Of a stretch of DNA of 64,000 nucleotides, positions 9,287 to 18,782 are shown in pieces. The DNA lies in assembly GCF_003260015.1 (NCBI RefSeq), contig NZ_QCXS01000002.1:2728001-2792000 (forward strand), written 5' to 3'. Source of the DNA: Nakamurella deserti (GTDB taxonomy: Bacteria > Actinomycetota > Actinomycetes > Mycobacteriales > Nakamurellaceae). The position numbers were made by a program, and so were the translations under genes. Positions within the stretch are counted from its first letter, which is position 1. Each line of letters begins with the position of its first letter. A model generated the notes under the pieces. It saw only the letters and a list, made by a program, of their open reading frames with translations. It did no database searches and was not told the origin of the DNA.

Positions 9287-10517
9287 TCTGACGACCCGCC
9301 GGTCGGCGACGTTCTTCGTAGCTTTGGGCTGTATCCAGGTCATCTGGCCACTCACCATGGACCTGTACCTCGCCGCCTTCCCGGTCATCCAGGACGGTTT
9401 GCGCGCCAATCCTGCCGCCGTCCAATTCACCTTGACCGGCGCCTTCATCGGGATGGCGGCGGGACAGCTGATCACCGGTCCATTGTCAGACCGGATGGGA
9501 AGGATGCGGCCGCTCGCGGTGGCTCTGGTGGTGTTCTGCGTGGCAACCTTCGGGTGCGCGGTGGCGCCCAACGTTTCCGCACTCATCGGCTTCCGCGCTC
9601 TGCAGGGCTTCGGCGCGGCGGGCGCGGCCGTGATCAACCTGGCGATCGTGCGCGATGTGACATCAGGCTCGCGGATGGTGGCGTTGCTGGCCCGGCTGCA
9701 GCTGGTCAATGGCGTCTTCGTCGTCGGTGCCCCAGCCATGGGCGCGCAGCTACTGCCCCTCACCGGCTGGCGGGGCTTGTTCTGGGTGCTGCTCGGTTAC
9801 GGCGTCGCCCTGCTGGTCGTCACTGTGGCGGTACTGCTCCGCTCGGAGACGTTGGCCGCCACTCGCGGTCGTGACCGAGCTGCCCTGCGTTCGGATTACC
9901 GGCTGCTGGTCGGCGACCCGCAATACCGCAGCGTCGTCATCGGTGGGGCGCTGCTGTGGGCCGGGATGATGAGCTACATGGCGGCGTCGTCTTTCCTGTT
10001 CCAGGAGGTCTTCGGACTGTCGGCAACCGCATATGCCATCGTGTTCGGCGGACACGGCGCGCTCATGGTCGTCGGCGCTCAGGTCAGTTCACGGGTCGCC
10101 GTCACAGTCGATCTCGGCCGTCTCGTGCGTTATGGCACCGCTGTGGTGCTGACAGCCGCCGTGGGCCTGCTGATATCGGTCGTCGCGTTCCCCGGGTGGG
10201 GGTTCGTCGGGTTCCTGGTGCCGCTGCTGGTGTTCACCACCGGGTTCGGAATGGTGTCACCCACGATTCAGTCCGTGGCCCTGTTACGTCACGGCGACAG
10301 GGCGGGAACAGCCGCGTCGCTGTTGGGTGCGTCGAACATGGTGTCCGCCGCGGCCGCCGCCCCGCTCGCCGGTCTCATGGGACTCGACACGGCCTTGCCG
10401 GCTGCGTGTTTCGTCGCCGGCGGGGCGCTCCTGGGAAGCGTCTTCCTGATCGTCGGCACTCGGAGCGCGGCGGCTCAGACGTCGGCGGCCGCGCCCGAAC
10501 GCGCCTCGCGACGGTGA
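9276..10517 (+). CDS. MFS transporter, Bcr/CflA-type drug/H+ antiporter family
   Basis: A 413-residue major facilitator with about 12 hydrophobic segments. The motif-A region GPLSDRMGRMRPLAVALV follows TM2, and the fourth and fifth segments carry RALQGFGAAGAAVINLAIVRD and GAPAMGAQLLPLTGWRGLFW, characteristic of the Bcr/CflA (DHA1) exporters. It overlaps the aldo/keto reductase by 11 nt and ends the rightward cluster. In this setting it may export a sugar or pathway by-product rather than a drug; the sequence does not decide. Confidence 0.82.
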   Translation: MHGDLTTRRSATFFVALGCIQVIWPLTMDLYLAAFPVIQDGLRANPAAVQFTLTGAFIGMAAGQLITGPLSDRMGRMRPLAVALVVFCVATFGCAVAPNVSALIGFRALQGFGAAGAAVINLAIVRDVTSGSRMVALLARLQLVNGVFVVGAPAMGAQLLPLTGWRGLFWVLLGYGVALLVVTVAVLLRSETLAATRGRDRAALRSDYRLLVGDPQYRSVVIGGALLWAGMMSYMAASSFLFQEVFGLSATAYAIVFGGHGALMVVGAQVSSRVAVTVDLGRLVRYGTAVVLTAAVGLLISVVAFPGWGFVGFLVPLLVFTTGFGMVSPTIQSVALLRHGDRAGTAASLLGASNMVSAAAAAPLAGLMGLDTALPAACFVAGGALLGSVFLIVGTRSAAAQTSAAAPERASRR

Positions 10518-10914
10518 TTCGGCCTGTGCTGCTCAGGAAAGGTGCGGCACTGAAGGACCTGCCGTGTTGTCGACCGCCGTCACCATCCCCCAACGGACGG
10601 GATAACGGCTCTCCATGGTGGCTGGGTGACCGGCGGCCGGAATCGGTGCTGATTGTCGCCGACTGGCGATCGGCGGCTGACGCTGTGCTCGAACCTGCAC
10701 ACCACTGCCCGTCGTCATCTCTACGGTGAGAGTTCGCTCGCGAGAGACGAGTCAGGGCCAGACGTCGAGCTGCGTGGTAGGCGTCGTCGTCGTGCGGGTG
10801 ACGTCGCGACACGGCAGGTACCCAGCACGAGCATCAGTGTCGGAGAGCCGAGGTCACCACCCTGCGCCGACTCGTGTCCGTCACTCCCGGAAGCGGGTCC
10901 TGTCGAACACCGGC
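10518..10914. other. Intergenic region between converging clusters
   Basis: About 400 nt between the MFS exporter and the converging dehydrogenase gene. Open frames here have arginine/serine-rich composition and no credible start or family. No strong terminator hairpin was recognised by eye; a few short GC-rich inverted repeats are present. I see nothing else that can be supported. Confidence 0.5.
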
Positions 10915-12450
10915 TCACTCGTCACTGGCGGATTCTGCAGGCAGTGGGTGCGTGGTGGCCAACACGCCGTCGACGCGGCGCGGGAGGTCCGTGCGGCCAT
11001 CTCGTAGGAGCGGCGGCAGCATCGCTTCGGGGAGGTTCTGGTAGCAGACCGGGGTGAGGAAACGACGTATCGACGTCGGGCCGACCGAGGTGTGCAGGGA
11101 TCCGGTGGTGGCCGGCCAGGGCCCGCCGTGGTGCATCGCCCAGGACACGGCGACGCCAGTGGGCCACCCGTTGAGGATGACGCGGCCACACCGTCTGCTG
11201 AGGCGGGCGGTCAGCCGGGTGGCCAAGGCGACATCACCGGCATCGGCGAGATCGGCGTGGATGGTGGCGGTCAACGAACCGGGCAGGACATCGACGAAGC
11301 GGTCCAGTGTCTCGCCGAGGGTGGCGGCATCCTTGTCGTCGTATTCGACGAGCAGCGCAGCCGGGCCGAAACGCTCACCGCTGTACGACACGGGGTCGGC
11401 CAGGAAGCGTGTGATCGCGACGGTGCCGAGCCAGGGGTTCACCGCGCCTTCGACGCTGAGTCCGTCGTGGACCACCTGGATCTCAGGGTCGGCCGACCAG
11501 CTGTCGACCCCGTCGCGGAATGCCCGGTCGATGCCGGGGGTGAGCATCGGACCCGGAGCTTCGCCGGAGAGGTGTTCACCGACCGCGGCGGCGACCGATT
11601 CCGCGTCCGGGACAGCGACGAGGCCGGGCTTGGTGCAGAACTGGCCGCGCCCCATGGTCAGTGACGCCGCGAACCCGGCAGCGACCGTGTCCGCCTGCCG
11701 GCGGGCAGCACCCGGTAGCACGATGACCGGGTTGACCGAACCGAGTTCACCGTAGAAGGGGATCGGTTCGTCCCGGTTGTCGGCCACTGCCAGCAGGAGT
11801 CGTCCGACGCGTTCGGAGCCGGTGAAGGAGCCGGCCCGGACCCGCGGGTGCGCCAGGACGTCGAGACCGGCCTGCTGACCGTCGAACCCGATGATGAGGT
11901 CCGCCGGTGCACCGGCGTCTTCGAGTGCGCGTCGCGCGACACGCAACGTCGCCTGGGACAGCTGCGGGTGCCCGGGATGGGTCTTCATCAGGACGGAGCA
12001 TCCCGCGGCCCAGGCCGCTGCGGTGTCGCCGCCCAGGACGCTGAAGGCGAAGGGGAAGTTGCCCGCGGCGAAGACGACGACCGGCCCGACGGCGTGCAGC
12101 ATCCTGCGGAGGTCCGGTGTCGGCGGGGTCGCGGTCGGGTCGGCGTGATCGATGGTGACCTCGAAGCAGGCGCCCTCGCGTGCGGCGGCGGCGAGCAGCC
12201 GGAGTTGACCCGAGGTGCGCGCGACCTCGCTGGAGAGCCTGGTGGCAGCCAGGTGGGTTTCCTGCTGGGCGAGGACGACGAGTTCACCACCGGCCGCGTC
12301 GAGGGCATCGGCGACGGCGGCCATCCACCGGGCCCTGTCGGCGGGCTCGCTCGCGGTTGCCAGGGCGAACGCCTGATCGCTGCGGCCCACCAGTTCGTCG
12401 ATGGCCTGTGGTGCGGCGCCTCGGGACGGCCGTGTCAGGTCACTGGGCAT
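10915..12450 (-). CDS. 2,5-dioxovalerate (alpha-ketoglutarate semialdehyde) dehydrogenase
   Basis: A 511-residue aldehyde dehydrogenase of the KGSADH type, which oxidises 2-oxoglutarate semialdehyde to 2-oxoglutarate with NAD(P)+. Key residues are visible: Lys156 in LMKTHPGHP, Glu235 in PFYGELGSVNP and nucleophile Cys272 in GRGQFCTKPGL. The HPGHP and GELGSVNP segments are characteristic of this branch rather than of general aldehyde dehydrogenases. Its ATG 12450 lies within the end of the upstream dehydratase gene (11-nt overlap). It is the last gene of the operon that begins with kdgD and would carry out the final step. Confidence 0.88.
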   Translation of the reverse strand: MPSDLTRPSRGAAPQAIDELVGRSDQAFALATASEPADRARWMAAVADALDAAGGELVVLAQQETHLAATRLSSEVARTSGQLRLLAAAAREGACFEVTIDHADPTATPPTPDLRRMLHAVGPVVVFAAGNFPFAFSVLGGDTAAAWAAGCSVLMKTHPGHPQLSQATLRVARRALEDAGAPADLIIGFDGQQAGLDVLAHPRVRAGSFTGSERVGRLLLAVADNRDEPIPFYGELGSVNPVIVLPGAARRQADTVAAGFAASLTMGRGQFCTKPGLVAVPDAESVAAAVGEHLSGEAPGPMLTPGIDRAFRDGVDSWSADPEIQVVHDGLSVEGAVNPWLGTVAITRFLADPVSYSGERFGPAALLVEYDDKDAATLGETLDRFVDVLPGSLTATIHADLADAGDVALATRLTARLSRRCGRVILNGWPTGVAVSWAMHHGGPWPATTGSLHTSVGPTSIRRFLTPVCYQNLPEAMLPPLLRDGRTDLPRRVDGVLATTHPLPAESASDE

Positions 12451-13594
12451 GGAGGTTCACTGCTTCCTCGTCGATGGTGATTCCGAAGCCGGGCGCGGCC
12501 GACGGAGTGATCCAGCCGTTGTCGGGCGTGGGCGCACCCCGGACCACGGTGGGGGCGGTGTGCCACCCGGCGCCGGGGGCGGATCCGACGAACCATTCGG
12601 CGAGTTCGTCGGGGCACCGCGCGGCGACCAAGGGCAGGGAGAACGGGCCGGCACCCAGATGAGGGACGAGACGACAATGCTCGTCTCCCCCGGTGGTGGC
12701 CACCGGAGTGCGCTGGGCGAGGTCGGCCAACTGCAGTGCCGCGGTCAGTCCACCGCACCACATGACATCCGGCTGCCAGATCCTTACACCGGCGGCGGCG
12801 AGGGCGCTGAACTCGTGCGGGTGGACCAGGTGTTCGCCGCTGGCCACCGGCACCGCCCCCGAGTGTCCCGCTGCCGCGCTCATCCCGGGATGGTCCGGCG
12901 GAAGCGGCTCCTCGAGCCAGCGCAGTCCCACGTCCGCCATGACCGGAGCGACCGCGGCGATGAATTCCGGCGTCCATCCCATCCAGGCGTCGGCCATCAG
13001 CGCGAGATCCGGTCCTGCGTCGCCGCGTGCCCGGGTCAACCTGTCCTGGACGGCGGCGGCAGCACCGGGGCCGTCCCACGGCCCGTACGACATGCCGATC
13101 TTCACGGCGGTGAACCCGGCGGCGGCGAACTCGGCGACCCGATCACCGGTGGCGTACACCGGGATCGGCGCTGTGCCGCCGCCCAACCACTCCGTCACCG
13201 GGACACCCGCGGCGCGGCCACGGATGTCCCAGAGCGCGAGGTCGAGCGCGGAGCGCGCCATCGCCGCGAGACCACCGGTTCCGTAGGGGTAACAGGCACG
13301 ACGGAGTCGGTCCCAGTGAGCCTCGACGTCGGTGGGGTCCGTCCCGACGAGGAGTGGGCCTAGGTGGGTGCGGATGAGCGCGGTCACGGCCTGACCACCA
13401 TGCGTCATGCCCACGCCTCGTAGGCTGCCCGCGGCGACCTCGACGAGGACCTCACCCATCGACCCGTACCAGCTGGCACGCCGGTGTCGGTGCTGTGGCA
13501 CGGCGTCCATCGGGGACGTGATGTCGGCACTGGCCAACACGGTGGGCACATTCAGCGCCACCACCCGGACGGCGTCGATCGGGGGCAGCGTCAC
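12440..13594 (-). CDS. Enolase-superfamily sugar-acid dehydratase (L-rhamnonate dehydratase-like)
   Basis: A 384-residue mandelate racemase/muconate lactonizing enzyme. Visible active-site elements: Lys165 in VKIGMSYGP, metal ligands Asp202 (LMADAW), Glu228/229 (RWLEEPLPP) and Glu254 (SGEH), Asp276 in QPDVMWCGG and a His near 306-312. The QPDVMWCGG and C-terminal PDNGWITPSAAPGFG segments are closest to L-rhamnonate dehydratases, but here it lies with kdgD and KGSADH, so an aldarate or other aldonate substrate is equally possible. Start is GTG 13594, overlapping the Gfo/Idh stop as GTGA. Reaction: dehydration of a sugar acid to a 2-keto-3-deoxy acid. Confidence 0.83.
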   Translation of the reverse strand: MTLPPIDAVRVVALNVPTVLASADITSPMDAVPQHRHRRASWYGSMGEVLVEVAAGSLRGVGMTHGGQAVTALIRTHLGPLLVGTDPTDVEAHWDRLRRACYPYGTGGLAAMARSALDLALWDIRGRAAGVPVTEWLGGGTAPIPVYATGDRVAEFAAAGFTAVKIGMSYGPWDGPGAAAAVQDRLTRARGDAGPDLALMADAWMGWTPEFIAAVAPVMADVGLRWLEEPLPPDHPGMSAAAGHSGAVPVASGEHLVHPHEFSALAAAGVRIWQPDVMWCGGLTAALQLADLAQRTPVATTGGDEHCRLVPHLGAGPFSLPLVAARCPDELAEWFVGSAPGAGWHTAPTVVRGAPTPDNGWITPSAAPGFGITIDEEAVNLHAQ

Positions 13595-14904
13595 GCCGAC
13601 GCCCGCGTGGCGTCGGGCAGCGCGACGGCCCCGCCTCGTCGGCCGGCGAGCGTCACCGCTTCGACCACCGACATCGCCCGGAGACCGGTCACGCCGTCGA
13701 CCTCGGGTGCACCGCCGGTACGCACGGCGTCGATGAAGTCGCCGAGTTCGATGGCGATCAGGGTGCCGTCGATCCGCGAGAAGTCGCCGATGCTCACCGT
13801 CGTCCGGGAATCGCCCCACAGCGCCGCCTCCAACGGAGTCAGTGCCCAGGGTCGCCCCCCGGGGGGATCGGCGAGTCCGGCGAGATCGAGGTCGTGGACC
13901 CGGTCCCCGTCCACGATCACCCGCGGCGTCAGGCCGGAGCGGTCCGGCGGCATCTCCAGGGATCCACGGGCACACCAGATGGTGCGTTCGGCGCGCCGTA
14001 GGCCGTGGGCCGCTTGGTGTTGCACCCACTGCCCGATGGCTCCGCTCCGGAAAGCCAGTAGCGCGGCGAGGACATCGTCGGCGTCGGCTTCCACGGTCTC
14101 CGGCAGCTCGGGTGTGAACCGGTCGTAGAACTCCGCCGACGCGACCGTCATGGTGCTCGATCGGCGACGAACCGGCTCGTCCAGCCTGGTGGTGCCGCCG
14201 AGGACGGTCTCCACCGGGCCCAGCAGGTACTCCAGGACATCGGCGTTGTGGACGGCCACGTCCAACAGCAGGCCGCCCGACTCCGCCCGGTGCCGCCAGG
14301 GCGTGAGCTGGATGGCGTCCGCACCGGTGAACACCTGGTCGAGGACGAACCGGGGTCGGCCGAGCCGCCCGGAGGCGAGGACGGCGCGCGCCCACCGGTT
14401 GACCGGCTCCCGCCGCACGTTCTCGGCCACCGCCAGTACCGTCCCGGTGGCCCGCGCCGCCGCGACGACCTCCCGGCCACGAGCGACATCGGTGGTCAAC
14501 GGTTTCTCGACCAGCATCGCGATACCGGCGGCAGCCAGTTCGAGGCACGTGTCGGCGTGGGCAATCGTGGAGGATGCGACGACTGCACCGTCCACGTGCC
14601 CGAGAGCCCGGGCCTCCTGGATGGAGGCGGCCACCGAAGGACGTCGGCCGGTGGCCGTGGCGACGTCGTCGGCCAGTGCATGCGCGCGCTCGGGTGTCCG
14701 GTCCACCAGGCAGCTGAACCGGACGTCGTCGGGGCCGAGCCCGGGATGGCCGCTGGCGGCGAGGCGGGTCAGGCCGGCGACGTAGCGTCGGCCCATCCCG
14801 CCGCAGCCGATGAGCATCAGGGCGAAGGGGCGACCGGGGGACGAGCCCGCGGTGGCGCTGCCTCCGGCCGGCGGCGCGTCGTGTGGAGGGATGTGCCGAG
14901 TCAT
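13591..14904 (-). CDS. Gfo/Idh/MocA-family oxidoreductase
   Basis: A 437-residue NAD(P)-dependent dehydrogenase. The Rossmann motif LIGCGGMGRRYV begins near residue 31 after an extended, proline/glycine-rich N-terminus. The family signature EKPLTTDVARG is present, and the C-terminal beta-sheet domain follows from about residue 150, with the catalytic-type SGGLLLDVAVHNADVLEYL. These enzymes oxidise sugars, uronates or inositols, or reduce keto-sugars. Here it is placed between the glycosidase and the dehydratase, so oxidation of the released sugar to an aldonic or aldaric acid (or its lactone) is the simplest role. It is coupled on both sides by 4-nt overlaps (ATGA at 14901-14904; GTGA at 13591-13594). 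Confidence 0.85.
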   Translation of the reverse strand: MTRHIPPHDAPPAGGSATAGSSPGRPFALMLIGCGGMGRRYVAGLTRLAASGHPGLGPDDVRFSCLVDRTPERAHALADDVATATGRRPSVAASIQEARALGHVDGAVVASSTIAHADTCLELAAAGIAMLVEKPLTTDVARGREVVAAARATGTVLAVAENVRREPVNRWARAVLASGRLGRPRFVLDQVFTGADAIQLTPWRHRAESGGLLLDVAVHNADVLEYLLGPVETVLGGTTRLDEPVRRRSSTMTVASAEFYDRFTPELPETVEADADDVLAALLAFRSGAIGQWVQHQAAHGLRRAERTIWCARGSLEMPPDRSGLTPRVIVDGDRVHDLDLAGLADPPGGRPWALTPLEAALWGDSRTTVSIGDFSRIDGTLIAIELGDFIDAVRTGGAPEVDGVTGLRAMSVVEAVTLAGRRGGAVALPDATRASA

Positions 14905-16486
14905 GGGGACGGGTCCGCCTCGATCTCCAGCAGCACCAACCCGTGCATGGGCACGGTCACCGTCAGGGTGCTGACGCCGGCGTTCGGCACGAGCGCGACC
15001 GGCTCCGGCTGCAACCTGCCGGATCGCCGGAGGTGCTCGACCTGGTCGGCGTCAGGCCACGCCGGACGGCCGAGTCGTTCCCAGGCCCGGTAGGTGTTGG
15101 CGTGGCCGGCGTCGAGTCGGTACAGCCGACCCGCTCCCCCCACAGGCAGGTGCACGGTGATCTCGGCGGCTCCTTCGGCCCACCAATGGTCATGGTGGTG
15201 GATCAGCAGGACCCGCACCGTGTCGCCGTCCCGGCCGGCGAGGACCGCGACGTCGGTTGCGGCGTCGTCGATCTCGACGGGAAGGCGGTCCGACCCGGAC
15301 AGCGCTTCGAGCATGCGCAGCCCGTTGAGGATCGGCTTCTCCACGTCCTCGTTGTCGATGAGGGTCCGGTTGCCTTCGAACCACCGCTTGCCCTCCATGT
15401 AGAAGGCCCAGTGCGTGATCTGTTCCACCGGATCGAACCGGGTCTCCTGCAGGTCGTGGACGAGGCGGGCGACGAAGGACGGGTAGTGCTCGGAGTTGGT
15501 GACCGCGAAGGAGGGATTGTCGAACTCGCCGTAGACCGTGCCGACGGCCGGGTCGCACTCGTCGACCAGGACCGGCAGGTGCGCCAGTTCGGGATACGCC
15601 GCGATGACGGCCAGGTTGCGGCTGATGTCGTCGAGCATGACTGCGCGGGACGGTGTCTGCTTCGGAGGAGTCCCGAAGTGGTCGTAGACGCGGCGCGGGT
15701 CGTAGTGGGCACCCTTGGTGTGGAAGGACAGGAAGTCCGGCACGGTGTCGTGGTCGATGGCGTGGCGGCAGAATCTGGCGAGTTCGTCGGACCCGTGCGC
15801 GGTGGTGGCGGGGCCGCCGATCTGGCCGTCCGGAAGCACCTCCCGGAACGCCCGGCAGGTCACGTCCCACAGCCTGAGGTAGTCGTCCCAGGAGGCTTTC
15901 CAGTAGTTGGGGATGTCGGGCTCGTTCCACATCTCGAAGCGCCATCGCACGACGGCCTCCCGGCCGTACCGCTGAACGAAGTGCTGGGCCACCGCACGGA
16001 TCAGGTCCGCCCACTCCCCCTCGTCGGCGGGCGGGTACTTCCAGTTGCCCAGTTCGTAGTCCTCGTAGCCGACGTCGACGCCGGGTTCGAAGCTGGCGCT
16101 GCGACTCTGCACCACCGAGAGGCCTCGGGGCATGAATCCCAGTTCGACCAGTGGGGTTCCGCCGGCGGCGGTGATCGCGTCGTAGGTGGTGTCGAGGATG
16201 TCCCACCGGTAGCGCACCGACCCGTCGGACAACCGGTGGAAGACGTCCCCGGCCCCCCAGGCCGGCGTCGACCAGCCGTTGCCGCTCGTCAGGGTGTTGT
16301 GCATGCGGATGCTGTAGCCACCGGGCAGCACCTCGGATCCCAGGAGATCGAGCAGCGCCGGGTCGCAGTCCAGTTCAGCTCGTCGTAGCCCACTCCGTGC
16401 CACAACCGGCGGATCGTGCCGGCGGCGGCGGCGCCGACCTGCACCTGCGCGGTCGTGCGCTGCTGCTCGTCGGTACCGGCGGTCAC
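14901..16486 (-). CDS. GH39-family glycosidase (beta-xylosidase/alpha-L-iduronidase type), apparent 5' frameshift
   Basis: The main frame (stop 14901) encodes a GH39 enzyme with acid/base Glu in RFEMWNEPD and probable nucleophile Glu in PVLVDECDP, plus RMHNTLTSGNG and a C-terminal beta domain. Its longest open start, GTG 16403, gives a meaningless N-terminus. In the neighbouring frame the same DNA reads IRRLWHGVGYDELNWT, the conserved GH39 N-terminus, beginning at GTG 16486, which overlaps the upstream stop as GTGA like other junctions in this operon. The frames join around 16360-16375, where one base appears missing. Either a sequencing error or a real mutation explains this. No signal peptide; cytosolic action on imported oligosaccharide is likely. 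Confidence 0.82.
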
Positions 16487-17823
16487 TGGGCCTGCCCCGC
16501 GATGACCTTGAGCTCGCCGTCGAGGATGGACAGGGCGCTGTCCACGGTCTGCGCTCCGGTGAAGACGTCGAGGACGGCCTTGCTGAACAGGCCCTTGCCT
16601 TCCGCCTCGCCCAGGTACGGCACGTTGCCGAACTCGGGGCCGCCGTAGCGGACCGCTGTGGCGAGCTGCTCGACCAGGACCTTGCGATGCGGGTCGGAGG
16701 AGAAGAAGGGGTCGGCGGCCAGTTCCTTGGTGACCGGCAGCGCGGCGCCGTTGGTGGCTTTGATGTAGTCGCCGTACCACTGGGCGTCGAACATGTAGGA
16801 GATCAACGCCTTGGCGTCGTCAGGCGACTGGGTGCCGGCGAACGCGAACAGCTCGAAGCCACCGAGGAACGACCGGGACACGTCGCCGGCCCTGGGTACC
16901 GGGGTCAGGACCGCGCCGATGTTGTCCCCCAGCGTCGGGTCGATGCTCTGCAGCGCCAGCAGCACCTCGCCGTTGGCCCAGTACATGGCTGCCTTCTTCT
17001 GCGCGAACAGCTGCGTGACATCGTTGTTCTTGTAGGTGGGGAACGCCTTGGGGATGGCGCCCGCATCGAACATGTCCTTCAACAACTGCAGGGCCTGCCT
17101 GTGCCCCGCGGTGTCGGCGGAGATCTGGCCCTGTGCGTCCAGCAGCGGAGCCCCGGCAGCGGTGGCCAGCGGGATGAGCAACTGACCGGGCTGGGGTCCT
17201 TCCGGTCCGAACAGGAACCCGAACTGGTCCTCACCCCGGGTGGTCGCCTGGGCGACGGCGAGCCATTCGTCCCACGTGGTGGGCGGCTCGACACCGGCCT
17301 GCTCGAGAAGGTCCTTGTGGTAGAACAACACCCGCGTCTCCAGGTACCACGGAACGCCGTACGTCTTGTCCTCGTAGACGACGAAGGCGTCCTTCTGCAG
17401 TTCGGAGTACCTGTCCTCGAGACCGGCGAAGACGTCGTCGATGGCCAGGAGGTTGCCGGCGGAGGCGAACCCCAGGCTCACATCCGGGCCCTGCTGACCG
17501 ACGTCCGGGGGGTTGCCCGCGGCCAGCGCGGCCTGGGTCTTCTGCACCGACTCCTGGAACACCAGGAACTGCGGCGTGATGGTGGTGCCCCGCTCGGCGT
17601 CGAACGCGGCCAGCCGCTCGATGATCCGCGGCTGCCGGGCGCCGTTGTCCTGGGTTTCGCGGGTCCAGAACTCCAGCGCCTTGGTCCCGGCGGAGCCGCC
17701 GCCATCGCCCGCACTCGCCGGGGCGGTCCCGGTGGAGCAGGCGGCGAGGCCACCGGCGGCGGGCAGCGCAGCGAGGATCGACAGCGCCTTCAGGACCTGA
17801 CGGCGGTTCATGTGCTGTGACAC
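16483..17823 (-). CDS. Carbohydrate ABC transporter substrate-binding lipoprotein
   Basis: A 446-residue extracytoplasmic solute-binding protein of the MalE-like family 1. The signal peptide has RRQVLKALSILAALPAAGG followed by lipobox LAAC with Cys29. Family features include ALEFWTRETQ, AALAAGNPPDVGQQG, YGVPWYLETRVLFYHKDLL, PTTWDEWLAVAQA and ALISYMF. I chose GTG 17823, six bases after AGGAG; ATG 17811 and ATG 17853 are alternatives. Lipid-anchored outside the membrane, it should deliver oligosaccharide to the two permeases encoded just upstream. It is coupled to the glycosidase by GTGA. Confidence 0.9.
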   Translation of the reverse strand: MSQHMNRRQVLKALSILAALPAAGGLAACSTGTAPASAGDGGGSAGTKALEFWTRETQDNGARQPRIIERLAAFDAERGTTITPQFLVFQESVQKTQAALAAGNPPDVGQQGPDVSLGFASAGNLLAIDDVFAGLEDRYSELQKDAFVVYEDKTYGVPWYLETRVLFYHKDLLEQAGVEPPTTWDEWLAVAQATTRGEDQFGFLFGPEGPQPGQLLIPLATAAGAPLLDAQGQISADTAGHRQALQLLKDMFDAGAIPKAFPTYKNNDVTQLFAQKKAAMYWANGEVLLALQSIDPTLGDNIGAVLTPVPRAGDVSRSFLGGFELFAFAGTQSPDDAKALISYMFDAQWYGDYIKATNGAALPVTKELAADPFFSSDPHRKVLVEQLATAVRYGGPEFGNVPYLGEAEGKGLFSKAVLDVFTGAQTVDSALSILDGELKVIAGQAQ

Positions 17824-17849
17824 GGGGGCTCCTGAGGAGAAGGGCGGGG

Positions 17850-18782
17850 TCATCCTTTGACCCCGCCGGCGGCCAGCCCACCGACCAGGTGGCGCTGGAA
17901 CAGCAGGAAGACGGCGACGATGGGAATCGTGGTCAGGGTCGCCATCGCGAAGAGACCGCTGTAGTCGGCCGTGAACTGTTCGATGAAGGACGCGAGGCCG
18001 GTTGAGAGAACCCGCTTGTCGCTGTCCTTGATGAGGATGAAAGCGAACAGGTACTCGTTCCAGGCACTGACCATCGCCAGCGTCGCAGCGGCGGCGATCC
18101 CGGGCTTCGCCAGCGGCAGCACGATCCGCACCAGGACGCCGAGGTGGGTGCACCCGTCGATGCGGGCGGCTTCGCCCAGCTCCTCGGGGATGGACAGGAA
18201 ATAGCCCCGCAGGAACCACACGACGAATGGCAGGTTCGTGGTGCTGTACGCGAGGATCAGGCCCAGGTAGGAGTTCGTCAGGTTCAGATTGACGAGCACG
18301 ACGAACAACGGGATGACCAGCAGGACCCCGGGGAACAACTGGACGATGAGCAGGGTCATCCCGAACGCGCGACGACCGACGAAGCGTAACCGGGCCAGCG
18401 CATAGGCTCCGGTGATCCCGAAGACGATGACCAATGCGGTCGTCACCGTGGACACCAACAGTGTGTTGAGGAACTGCTGTACGAAGGGCGCGGTCGGCGA
18501 GGTCAGGACCCGACCGAAGTTGCTCATCGTCCACGAGTCCGGCAGCAGGCTCGGATCGGTCGAGAACGCCTGCGGGGCAGGGGTCAGTGCGGTGCGGATC
18601 ATCCACAGGAACGGGAACAGACACACCAGCACGGTGATGGTCAGCGTGATGAAGACCAGGACGGATTCCAGCGTCGATGGCGCGTTCACGTTGCGCCTGG
18701 GCCGGCGTCGCCGCCCGGTGGGTTCGGGGTCGCTCTCCTGGGTCACCAGGATCGCCTCGCCCGCGAGGAGAGGTCCGGTCAT
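17850..18782 (-). CDS. Carbohydrate ABC transporter permease (MalG type)
   Basis: A 310-residue inner-membrane permease with six hydrophobic segments. The EAA loop is clear at EELGEAARIDGCTHLGVLVR, the hallmark of MalG-family permeases, and the last segment follows ATLAMVSAWNEYLFAFILIK. It begins at ATG 18782, overlapping the stop of its partner permease (ATGA), and its stop precedes the binding protein start by 26 nt. The operon lacks an ATPase; actinobacterial importers of this type commonly borrow a shared MsiK-like ATPase encoded elsewhere. Confidence 0.9.
   Translation of the reverse strand: MTGPLLAGEAILVTQESDPEPTGRRRRPRRNVNAPSTLESVLVFITLTITVLVCLFPFLWMIRTALTPAPQAFSTDPSLLPDSWTMSNFGRVLTSPTAPFVQQFLNTLLVSTVTTALVIVFGITGAYALARLRFVGRRAFGMTLLIVQLFPGVLLVIPLFVVLVNLNLTNSYLGLILAYSTTNLPFVVWFLRGYFLSIPEELGEAARIDGCTHLGVLVRIVLPLAKPGIAAAATLAMVSAWNEYLFAFILIKDSDKRVLSTGLASFIEQFTADYSGLFAMATLTTIPIVAVFLLFQRHLVGGLAAGGVKG

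Noticed and set aside
13595-14548. N-terminal extension of the dehydratase frame
   Set aside because: Lies entirely within the well-supported Gfo/Idh gene in another frame; the GTGA junction at 13591-13594 gives a natural start.
16355-16403. Programmed -1 ribosomal frameshifting in the GH39 gene
   Set aside because: The join has the right phase for a -1 shift, but no slippery heptamer or obvious downstream stimulator is present; a missing base is simpler.
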